From positions 1 through 15,213 of the forward strand of contig JAUXAH010000014.1 of NCBI GenBank assembly GCA_030614945.1: a stretch of 15,213 bases of DNA, read 5' to 3'. Both the position numbers and the translations under genes were made by a program. Positions 5,891 to 12,138 of this stretch are shown one piece after another. This DNA is from Phycisphaerae bacterium. Its GTDB lineage: Bacteria; Planctomycetota; Phycisphaerae; Sedimentisphaerales; SG8-4. The notes under the pieces were generated by a model. The model was not told the origin of the DNA. It searched no databases and was given only the letters and a program-made list of their open reading frames with translations. Each line of letters starts with the position of its first letter. Positions within the stretch are counted from its first letter, which is position 1.

Positions 5891-7045
5891 ATGGCTTTTA
5901 CAGGAAAAGCAACTTATTCGGCGGGTACGACTCTGCCGGAATTGGCTGAGGATGTATCGGATTTGATCGGGATAATTTCGCCTTATGAGACGCCTTTGCT
6001 GGATGCTTTGGGTGACCCGATGAGAGAAGCGACCAGTACGCATCATGAATGGCTTGAGGACGAACTTCTACCCAATAAGGACGCAATTAACGACAGCACC
6101 TATACCGACCCAGCGGCCGACACCGATTTTGTGGTCGATAACGGCAGCAGATTCCGCGTGGGCGACCAGATTCAGGTGGAAGGGTCAGAGGAATTGATGC
6201 TCGTAACCGGTATTAACAGCAATACGCTGACGGTGGTGCGAGGTTATGCGGGCACGACGGCAGAAGACCTGGCTGACAATCAGGTAATCAACATTCTGGG
6301 AAATGCGGCTCTTGAAGGGGCGGACAAGCCCAGTGCAAGATTTACCAATCGCAGTCGGTGCGGCAACTACACGCAGATATTTACCGCTGCGGTGGAAGTG
6401 AGCGGGACGGATATGGCTGCGAGCCAATTGGGTCTGGCTGATGAGATGGATTATCAAAAGCAGGAACGGCTGCGGGAGCTGATTCGCGATCTGGAAAATA
6501 CGGTTATCAACGGCGGCGAGCCGACAAGCAATCCCGAAGGCAGCGGCTCGGTAAGAAGGTCGATGAAGGGCATTATTCAACACCTCTTGACGAGTGTTTT
6601 CCATACAGGCGACAGCGGCTTTCCGACAGGCACTGACCTTGACGAGGCCAAGATTAATTATGTTCTCAGGCAGATTTGGGAGAGCAGTAGCGGTAATGTG
6701 GACTTGATTGTGGTCGGTGGTTTTCAGAAGCGAAAGATAAACGCTTTCTCCGCTGACAGTCGAACCTACGGAGCCAATGATACCACTTTCACTGATATGA
6801 TTAGTGTTTACGAAAGCGACTTTGGTGTTTGCAGAGTTGTTACCTCGCGATGGATGCCACAGGATGCTGTGCTACTGGTGGATTCATCCCGTATCAACGT
6901 GTTGCCATTGGCAGGGCGGAGCTTTCATTTCAAGCCGTTGGCAAGTGGTGGTGACTATGAGTGTGGCGAACTGATTGGTGAATATGCCGTGGAGCTCAAG
7001 AACGAGGCGGCACACGGGCTTATTCGCAGTCTGGGTACCAGCTAA
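5891..7045 (+). CDS. Major capsid protein, SU10/DUF5309 type (HK97 fold)
   Basis: The 384-aa product is the shell-forming protein, acting in hundreds of copies per particle. It shows the family pattern: VSDLIGIISPYETPLLDALG (22-41) followed by HHEWLEDELL (51-60) in the N-arm/E-loop region; a small beta-rich insertion (80-137) with FRVGDQIQVEGSEELMLVTG and LTVVRGYAGTTA; the long spine helix around 183-205 (EMDYQKQERLRELIRDLENT); and the C-terminal A-domain with YESDFGVCRVVTSRWMP (307-323), LLVDSSRINVLPL (328-340) and GEYAVELKNEAAHGLI (363-378). Those last three stretches are diagnostic of the DUF5309/SU10 group. There is no N-terminal extension that would need cleavage. AAGGAG at 5877-5882, 8 nt upstream of the ATG, is the strongest ribosome site of the block. 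The gene is bracketed by hairpins at 5819-5858 and 7091-7123. Confidence 0.9.
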   Translation: MAFTGKATYSAGTTLPELAEDVSDLIGIISPYETPLLDALGDPMREATSTHHEWLEDELLPNKDAINDSTYTDPAADTDFVVDNGSRFRVGDQIQVEGSEELMLVTGINSNTLTVVRGYAGTTAEDLADNQVINILGNAALEGADKPSARFTNRSRCGNYTQIFTAAVEVSGTDMAASQLGLADEMDYQKQERLRELIRDLENTVINGGEPTSNPEGSGSVRRSMKGIIQHLLTSVFHTGDSGFPTGTDLDEAKINYVLRQIWESSSGNVDLIVVGGFQKRKINAFSADSRTYGANDTTFTDMISVYESDFGVCRVVTSRWMPQDAVLLVDSSRINVLPLAGRSFHFKPLASGGDYECGELIGEYAVELKNEAAHGLIRSLGTS

Positions 7046-7090
7046 ATGGTGGTGGGTTAGCTGAGACGTAAAATGATGCGTCTTGGCGAG

Positions 7091-7123
7091 GGTGCCCAAA
7101 GGGACAACCTCTCTTTGGGCACC
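7091..7123 (+). terminator. Strong hairpin downstream of the capsid gene
   Basis: GGTGCCCAAAG (7091-7101) and CTTTGGGCACC (7113-7123) are perfectly complementary over 11 bp, and the stem can extend inward by a G-T and a G-C pair. A T-tract is missing (TAATCCTGCT follows), so full intrinsic termination is uncertain. A partial terminator or a 3'-end stabiliser of capsid mRNA is likely from its place 46 bp after the capsid stop. Confidence 0.6.
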
Positions 7124-7160
7124 TAATCCTGCTGGTTACTCGTGAAGAGGGCTAAAGAAA

Positions 7161-7817
7161 ATGATTATTTTTTCAAACGATGCGGACATTTTGAAATACG
7201 AGCCGGTACTGTTCGGCGAATTACATCTGCCGGGTCAGGTATTGGCGGCAGGGACAGGCGGGACGCTAAGCGGGACGACATTTACGGCAAGCGGCGCAGA
7301 TTTTGTGAGTGCGCAGGTCTCAACTGGTGGCGTTATATATTTGCAATCTGCAGATGGTTTGCTGGACGGGGCATACGAGATTATCTCGGTCGATTCGGCA
7401 ACAGCACTTACGATTTCGGTGGTCAGGTCGGATCCAGATGATGATGCTATTGCGCCGCCGGCGGCTACTGATATATCCTACCGCATCAGCACGTTCAGGC
7501 CGCAGGCCAGCGAAGCCGGCTTTAAGTTGACTGAATACTTTGGCATTAGGCCGGGTAATCCTGAAAGCGCCTATGATGCTGAGGACGTTCTGGATAGAGA
7601 TGTCTTAAAGAGGGCGTCGGTCTTTGCAGTCGTGTCAAGTGTGTATGCAATGTTAGCCAGTAAAGCCAAAGACGAGAATTTCTGGAAGAAGAGTCTGCAC
7701 TATCAGAAGCTTTTTGAGAGGGCGAAAGAGCGGTGTCGGCTCAGTATCGATGTTGGCTCTGACGGGGTGGCTGATGTCACCAGGCTTGGGGCGTCTGTAA
7801 GATTGGTGCGGGATTAG
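7161..7817 (+). CDS. Putative head-tail connector/adaptor protein
   Basis: The gene sits directly after the capsid gene, the usual place of the adaptor that bolts onto the portal ring. The 218-aa product has a beta-rich N-terminal half (residues 25-110, Gly/Thr/Ser-rich, with GGVIYLQSADGLLDGAYEII at 57-76) and an alpha-helical C-terminal half (141-195, with FAVVSSVYAMLASKAKDENF at 155-174). A final strand ends in SVRLVRD. Helical bundles of this type are typical of gp6/gp15-like connectors, but no diagnostic motif is seen, so the function is an inference from position. The ATG at 7161 is preferred over an upstream ATG in another frame at 7142 because the 7161 frame is long, has phage-like composition, and follows a purine-rich GAAGAGGGC at 7144-7152. 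Confidence 0.55.
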   Translation: MIIFSNDADILKYEPVLFGELHLPGQVLAAGTGGTLSGTTFTASGADFVSAQVSTGGVIYLQSADGLLDGAYEIISVDSATALTISVVRSDPDDDAIAPPAATDISYRISTFRPQASEAGFKLTEYFGIRPGNPESAYDAEDVLDRDVLKRASVFAVVSSVYAMLASKAKDENFWKKSLHYQKLFERAKERCRLSIDVGSDGVADVTRLGASVRLVRD

Positions 7818-7834
7818 TTTGTGAAGGGAAACAA

Positions 7835-8206
7835 ATGAGCGCCACTTTGGATGGACAAAGTTTATTTGACGAGCAGCAGTTAGAAATCGAACCGGGGAGT
7901 ATTAGCCGGGATTCGATAGAGAGGGCGGTGCCGGGACTGGACGGCGTGCTGAGTATTGATCTGGGCGGACGTGGCAGGAAGATAAAACAGAAAGGCGTGT
8001 TGCGGGCGAAAAGCCGATCGCAAATGGATGACAGAATCAGCGTAATATCGACCTACATGGACGGTGATACGCACACGTTGGTAACCGGCGGCGGCAAAGA
8101 GTTTGATAATCTTCGAGTGGATGTTTTCAAGGTAAGCAAAGAGCTGGCAAGCGGCGGCGGTGTAGCTATCGATTATGAAATCATTTATACGCAGTTAAAG
8201 GTTTAG
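7835..8206 (+). CDS. Small phage tail/head-completion-like protein
   Basis: The 123-aa product is unrecognised at family level. It has LFDEQQLEIEPGSISRDSIE (10-29), followed by VPGLDGVLSIDLGGRGRKIK (32-51), VLRAKSRSQMDDRISVISTY (54-73), a HTLVTGGGKEFDNLRVD segment (79-95), and ends in DYEIIYTQL. The order is short strands, an Arg-rich strand, one amphipathic helix, more strands. This is reminiscent of the N-terminal domain of distal-tail or tail-completion proteins, in which a conserved Arg strand and 'GxLxAxS' precede a helix. That likeness is an impression only. AAGGGA (7824-7829) lies 5 nt before the ATG. It is 17 bp from the previous stop and 5 bp from the next start, so the three genes are probably co-translated. 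Confidence 0.5.
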   Translation: MSATLDGQSLFDEQQLEIEPGSISRDSIERAVPGLDGVLSIDLGGRGRKIKQKGVLRAKSRSQMDDRISVISTYMDGDTHTLVTGGGKEFDNLRVDVFKVSKELASGGGVAIDYEIIYTQLKV

Positions 8207-8211
8207 TAGTA

Positions 8212-8988
8212 ATGGCACTTATCAGCAGCGGGATAGAAAGGGTCAGGGCGTTCGAATTGCCCGGTGGCATTTGGGCCGACGGTGGGTATGTCGGAACGCC
8301 ACGGATAGCTTTGGTAAGGTGGTGGTCGGCGTGGAGCGATAAGTTTTATCAGATTTATGTCAACGGCCAATATGCAGGGGTAACGGTTGACAGTCAGCAA
8401 AGACAAATGATTGTTCAGATACCTACCTCTCTAGAGTCGCCGGTTCGGCTCGAAGTTTTTGCCGTTGATGTTGAACAGGCGGATACTGATTTTAGCAGTG
8501 AGATTGATTCGTCGATTGGCCAGAGTGGGCGGGTGAGAATCAGTGTTCTGCGTGGCCAAGACTTGCCGATTGGCGCAACCGCTCAAGTCTACTTTGACAA
8601 CAGCACGGGCGAAATTGATTACGACGAGGCACTTAATGATTCGCCGATAAGGGTCTGGCCGGCTTGGCAGGATAAGGCGGGGTTTGGAATGAGCAGGTTC
8701 GGCGCAAGTGATTTCGGTTGTGACTCGGCGGGGGCAGTAGGGTTTGGAAAGGGCAGTTTTGGTCACGGTCAGTTTGGCCTTGGTGCTGATACATTCGAGT
8801 GGACAAGCCCACCACTGTGCGCAGGCATTTACAAATTTGCCGTCAAGGTTACTGACGAAGCGGGTAATGAAAGCAGCGGCAGCGAGACTGGCGAAATCAC
8901 GGTGACACCCGCGGCAAGACCCGCTGAGCAGGTAAGCATTTCTTCATTCGATAAACAGACGAATCAATTGGTGCTGAGTGTCTCGTAA
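8212..8988 (+). CDS. Beta-sandwich display/fibre protein with Gly-Phe-rich loop
   Basis: The 258-aa product is probably a surface or tail-associated structural protein. Residues 28-90 look like a first beta-sandwich (strands FYQIYVNGQYAGVTVD, QMIVQIPT, VRLEVFAVDV). Residues 108-233 look like a second, fibronectin-III-like domain ending in IYKFAVKVTDEAGNESSGS (206-224). Within the second domain lies a Gly/Phe-rich stretch (157-191) with repeated FG spaced by about 4-5 residues: GFGMSRFGASDFG, then GFGKGSFGHGQFGLG. The motif VYFDNSTGEIDYDE (126-139) recurs as VYYDAGTGQINYEN in the protein encoded at 11435, so the two share a domain; the Gly-Phe loop is absent there. The ATG lies 5 bp after the preceding stop, with AAAGG at 8197-8201. 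The role is inferred; no enzymatic motif is seen. Confidence 0.55.
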   Translation: MALISSGIERVRAFELPGGIWADGGYVGTPRIALVRWWSAWSDKFYQIYVNGQYAGVTVDSQQRQMIVQIPTSLESPVRLEVFAVDVEQADTDFSSEIDSSIGQSGRVRISVLRGQDLPIGATAQVYFDNSTGEIDYDEALNDSPIRVWPAWQDKAGFGMSRFGASDFGCDSAGAVGFGKGSFGHGQFGLGADTFEWTSPPLCAGIYKFAVKVTDEAGNESSGSETGEITVTPAARPAEQVSISSFDKQTNQLVLSVS

Positions 8989-9009
8989 AATAGTAACAAG
9001 GAGAATATT

Positions 9010-9798
9010 ATGGCTGAAGTTTATCCATCTGACAATGCGTTGTTAAATATACAATCTGACAGTGAGACCGGCGTTGAGTATATACCTACCGGTACATCAC
9101 CTTATTATCTGCACTTTAGAAAATTGCTGTATCGGCTATTGCTGGCTACACGGCTGGCAAACGATTTGAGGGTCTATGACGAAGGCGGACTGGATATTGG
9201 CGTAAAAGCAGGCAAGTTCTGGCTGGGTACGGAGCTGGTCGGCTATAACGGCTCATCGGGCAATACTTTGGCGAATGATAAGACAAATATTTATGTCTAT
9301 CTGGATTCGGCTGGCAATCTTGTCACCAACGAATATAGCAGCTTCCCGAATATGGCAACCACGCCTCATATTCGCTTGGCGGTAGTAACCACCTCAGGTG
9401 GGGACATCGAGTCGATAACTGATTCCCGCGCTGGCCATAACGTTGTGATGCCATATGGGGCCGGTGGCGTGAAAAAGATGATCGAGGCACATACGGCCGA
9501 TGACACGCTGACGGCAGCCGAATCCGGCAATGTTCACACGAATTTAGGCGCCACCGGGACCATTACGCTTACGCTGCCGGCATCAGCTTCGCAGGGGACG
9601 GTATTTACCTTTGCGGTCCAGGCTGCCCAGGAGCTGCGGGTCGACCCCGGCACGGCAACGATCAGGGACGACAGTGGCCAGACGGCGGACAAGTACAAAT
9701 CGGCCGATGCTGTTGGAGAATGTGTTACATTGGTTGCAGATTCAAACGGTGACTGGGTGACAATAACCAAGAACGGCACCTGGACTGAGGAAACGTAG
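9010..9798 (+). CDS. Tail fibre-like protein
   Basis: The 262-aa product begins with a segment that looks like an attachment domain (residues 1-55). Next comes a beta-rich domain (57-150) with VGYNGSSGNTLANDKTNIYVYL and NEYSSFPNMATTPHIRLAVV, resembling the 'x-x-G-T-x-N-Y-V-Y-L' and 'HIxLAxV' modules seen in phage fibre and tail-appendage proteins. After a Gly-rich hinge (155-158), EAHTADDTLTAAESGNVHTN (164-183) leads into a small beta-sandwich resembling phage fibre tip domains (GTITLTLPASASQGTVFTF, 187-205). The role would be host-surface binding or particle decoration. AAGGAG at 8998-9003 is spaced 6 nt from the ATG. Local GC is high (about 62% by hand count over 9541-9600), in sharp contrast to the next gene. 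Confidence 0.6.
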   Translation: MAEVYPSDNALLNIQSDSETGVEYIPTGTSPYYLHFRKLLYRLLLATRLANDLRVYDEGGLDIGVKAGKFWLGTELVGYNGSSGNTLANDKTNIYVYLDSAGNLVTNEYSSFPNMATTPHIRLAVVTTSGGDIESITDSRAGHNVVMPYGAGGVKKMIEAHTADDTLTAAESGNVHTNLGATGTITLTLPASASQGTVFTFAVQAAQELRVDPGTATIRDDSGQTADKYKSADAVGECVTLVADSNGDWVTITKNGTWTEET

Positions 9799-9814
9799 GA
9801 GGCTGGAGACCATA

Positions 9815-10324
9815 ATGGCTTTTTCATTGGCTTGTGACGCAGGCAAGACAACCCTGCGAATAGAAGGTGAAGACAGCAACGTAACCTGGAACGATGTTAC
9901 CAATGCCGGCGCTGGCAGTGTCGCTGTCGATGGCGGTGGTACTGAAGACCCATCCTTCTTTATAACCGAACACGTTGCCAATGCCGTATATCAGATACTA
10001 AAGAATGTTCAGTTCGGTGATGGTACAGATGAACTGACTTTTAACTCCCAAAATGAAATGGTATATTTTGATGATGATAAGTCTTTTACAATTAAGAATA
10101 ATGCAACTTTGCAACTTGGTGAGATAGCAGACAGTTATTGCATTAAGGGCTCTTGCTGGGCTTGGGGGATAGGAACTACCGTAATTGCTTCAGGTTCATC
10201 TAATGCTGTTTGTAATATCTACGGTTCAACTATACTTTACAGGGGTTTCGGCCCGGCTGGTATGGTAACTTTTTCAGGTGGTACTGTGAATTTCTGTAAT
10301 AGTACATTCCATTGTCCTGCATAA
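9815..10324 (+). CDS. N-terminal part of a beta-helix tail spike-like protein, ended by an in-frame TAA
   Basis: The 169-aa product begins with TTLRIEGEDSNVTWNDV (12-28), followed by a run of short strands with regularly placed Asn, Ser, Gly and Cys (residues 70-165) that suggest right-handed beta-helix rungs. Examples are FTIKNNATLQLG, CNIYGSTILYRG and GTVNFCNSTFHC. The TAA at 10322-10324 lies in the middle of a rung, and the same frame stays open downstream without a shift, resuming Ala-Gly-Arg-Met-Gln-Phe and on to 10978. The two pieces together would give about 387 aa. The stop is therefore probably a nonsense mutation or sequence error, less likely a programmed recoding site. A good Shine-Dalgarno (TGGAG, 9804-9808) precedes the ATG. 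GC in 10021-10140 is only about 30-33% by hand count, unlike its neighbours. Confidence 0.55.
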   Translation: MAFSLACDAGKTTLRIEGEDSNVTWNDVTNAGAGSVAVDGGGTEDPSFFITEHVANAVYQILKNVQFGDGTDELTFNSQNEMVYFDDDKSFTIKNNATLQLGEIADSYCIKGSCWAWGIGTTVIASGSSNAVCNIYGSTILYRGFGPAGMVTFSGGTVNFCNSTFHCPA

Positions 10325-10333
10325 GCTGGACGG

Positions 10334-10978
10334 ATGCAATTTTCAAGTACTCTCGATTCATTGACTCTCAAGAATTTATATATAGGCAACTGGAGTTATT
10401 GGCGACTTGATAAGATTCCAGATACTATTGAAAATGTTTGGATGCATTATACAAGCACGGGTCTATATTCTTATGTGAGTACAACTATTGAGGATTTGCT
10501 GGTTACTAATGAAGGGTCATCGAAGGTTTGGGCGGGACCAGCATCGGGCATAACAATAAATCTTATTAGCCCACGATGGACACCGGTGCAATCGGATATG
10601 ATTATTGGAAACGCTGATGGTGTTATAAATGCTAAATATTCTTGTGATATTCACGTAGTTGATAAAGATGGCAACAATTTAGCGGGGGTTACCGTTACCT
10701 GTGAAGATAAGGACAGCAACCAGGCCTTTAGCGTTCAAACCGGTGCTGATGGCAAAATTGCTCAACAGACAATAACCTATAAAAAGTGGGAGGGGACCGA
10801 TGAGACAGAGACAGAATACAGTCCACACAAGTTTACATTTTCAAAGAATGGCTACACGTTATTGGTGATGGAGAATGTTACCGTAGATGCCCGAATAAAC
10901 TGGGATGTTGAAGTGAAATTCCCCGAACGCATACGGGCACGGATGGCAAATCCGGGCAGACTGGCAATTCTACGATAG
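10334..10978 (+). CDS. C-terminal part of the beta-helix spike-like protein, with transthyretin/Ig-like end domain
   Basis: This 214-aa stretch is in the same frame as the preceding one, nine bases after its stop. The first 90 residues continue the beta-helix pattern (LDSLTLKNLYIGNWSYWRLD at 7-26, then IENVWMHY and IEDLLVTNEG). Residues 103-195 form a separate domain, CDIHVVDKDGNNLAGVTVTC...TGADGKIAQQTITY...HKFTFSKNGYTLL, the pattern of carboxypeptidase-regulatory/transthyretin-like beta-sandwiches often found at the ends of adhesins. The ATG at 10334 has GGACGG pressed directly against it with no spacing, so independent initiation would be weak. This favours the view that it was once part of one longer protein. 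If both halves are made, they could still assemble. Function: probable adhesin or decoration. Confidence 0.5.
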   Translation: MQFSSTLDSLTLKNLYIGNWSYWRLDKIPDTIENVWMHYTSTGLYSYVSTTIEDLLVTNEGSSKVWAGPASGITINLISPRWTPVQSDMIIGNADGVINAKYSCDIHVVDKDGNNLAGVTVTCEDKDSNQAFSVQTGADGKIAQQTITYKKWEGTDETETEYSPHKFTFSKNGYTLLVMENVTVDARINWDVEVKFPERIRARMANPGRLAILR

Positions 10979-10984
10979 GAGTCG

Positions 10985-11431
10985 ATGATGGCAAATACTG
11001 CAATTGAAATACCGTTTTACGTGGCAAAGGATAGCTGTCCCTTGACCGGTGCAGCTGGGGAGATGAACTTTGAGAGTCTAAGGAAGCTGGACGGCGCCGA
11101 TAAATCCGGTGATGCTCCGAGTATTAGTGAAATCGGCGGCGGCTGGTATAAGTTCAGCGTTGCCTACGGCACAACACCATTTGATGCTGGCGACCTTGTG
11201 GGTGTTATAGATGCCGACAAAGACGGCAATAACAGCTTAGCCAATTCCGAGCGGTATATTCCTGTTGAAGTTCGGCTGGACTTTTATGCTCTGATGCGAT
11301 TAGTCAATAAAATGAGCCAGGACAAGCTGACAGGAGATATGCTGGTTAAGGATGGCGGTGGTAATACGATTTTGAAGCTCGATATAACCGATGGCGAAAG
11401 CACTCTGGGCCGCGATCCAGCGGTAGCTTAA
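10985..11431 (+). CDS. Beta-sandwich phage structural protein of unknown function
   Basis: The 148-aa product has an Ig-like pattern. EIPFYVAKDSCPLTGAAGEM (8-27) is followed by ISEIGGGWYKFSVAY (47-61) and DAGDLVGVIDADKDGNNSL (67-85), then ERYIPVEVRLD (89-99). The Asp-x-Asp-x-Asp-Gly-Asn run (75-82) resembles a calcium-binding loop. The order 'F-x-V/A ... APSISEIGGGWYKF' is reminiscent of small domains that accompany phage baseplate and fibre genes. The C-terminal third (105-148) is helical, then Gly-rich. Two adjacent ATGs exist; the second, at 10988, has the better spacing (6 nt) from AGGAG at 10977-10981, so the real product may be one residue shorter. That Shine-Dalgarno overlaps the stop of the gene before, suggesting coupled translation. 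Confidence 0.5.
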   Translation: MMANTAIEIPFYVAKDSCPLTGAAGEMNFESLRKLDGADKSGDAPSISEIGGGWYKFSVAYGTTPFDAGDLVGVIDADKDGNNSLANSERYIPVEVRLDFYALMRLVNKMSQDKLTGDMLVKDGGGNTILKLDITDGESTLGRDPAVA

Positions 11432-11434
11432 TAG

Positions 11435-12121
11435 ATGGACGGTAAATTTTTCGACAGTTTATATGAAGGTGATTCGCCAAACGGTGTCAAGCTTGGAATG
11501 GGCCTGACCGGTGGGGATTTCTGGCCTCGTATTGCAGGTTGTCAGGTGCTCTATCGCGGGCCCAGCCTCGATAAGATTGATTTCTCCGACATACTCGCCG
11601 TGGTCGAAGCAGAGGCTTCTGAGATCTGGCCACCCAGCTATGTTCCGCACGATAGTAGCTCGACATATTTTTATGTTGTTCGTCGGGCCAATAATTACGG
11701 GTGTCAGGAACATACCTTAGCTGCTGTGGTCAAAGTTTCAATAGATGCCAGCGGGAACCTGGCAGAGCCGCAGCCCAATAATATTTTTGAGGCACGAGCC
11801 AAACAGGTGGACGGTAATAAGATACAGCTTGTTTGGTACTATTGCCCTATTAAGCAGCAGTCGCCGCCTGCGTGTTTCAAAGTTTATTATGACGCCGGTA
11901 CAGGACAAATCAATTATGAAAACTCAATTGCCGCGATTTGCTACGCCGGTCGAAAATTTTATAGCTACCAAAGTGACACACTCGAGGCGAGCAAATATCT
12001 CTTTTGTATAAGAGCTGAAGATGCTGCTGGGATGGAAGGTGCTTCATTGGCCCCAATAAGGATTCAGCTTGATACCACAAGCCCAGGTGCGGTCAATATT
12101 CTAAGTGCCGAAACTATCTAA
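11435..12121 (+). CDS. Two-domain fibronectin-III-like display protein
   Basis: The 228-aa product appears to hold two beta-sandwich domains. Residues 32-108 contain PRIAGCQVLYRGPSLDKIDF and STYFYVVRRANNYGCQEHTL; residues 113-213 contain FEARAKQVDGNKIQLVWYYC and YLFCIRAEDAAGMEGASLAP, the last being a typical fibronectin-III G-strand region. VYYDAGTGQINYE (150-162) matches VYFDNSTGEIDYDE of the 8212 protein, and the 'AEDAAGME' versus 'VTDEAGNE' segments also align, so the genes are probably paralogues in their second domain. The ATG at 11435 lies 3 bp after the previous stop and has no recognisable Shine-Dalgarno, so it may depend on translational coupling. It probably sits at the particle's tail or surface. 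No catalytic motif is seen. Confidence 0.55.
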   Translation: MDGKFFDSLYEGDSPNGVKLGMGLTGGDFWPRIAGCQVLYRGPSLDKIDFSDILAVVEAEASEIWPPSYVPHDSSSTYFYVVRRANNYGCQEHTLAAVVKVSIDASGNLAEPQPNNIFEARAKQVDGNKIQLVWYYCPIKQQSPPACFKVYYDAGTGQINYENSIAAICYAGRKFYSYQSDTLEASKYLFCIRAEDAAGMEGASLAPIRIQLDTTSPGAVNILSAETI

Positions 12122-12138
12122 CACATCTGAGGTTTTTT

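Noticed and set aside
7142..7441. Alternative frame of 99 aa starting at 7142
   Set aside because: Arg-rich, low-quality composition, and it overlaps the better supported connector gene starting at 7161.
10322..10324. Genome-wide recoding of TAA
   Set aside because: TAA ends other intact genes here in the expected place (for example the capsid and scaffold genes), so a reassigned code is not supported.
9010..10978. Diversity-generating retroelement acting on fibre genes
   Set aside because: No reverse transcriptase, template repeat or A-biased variable repeat is seen.
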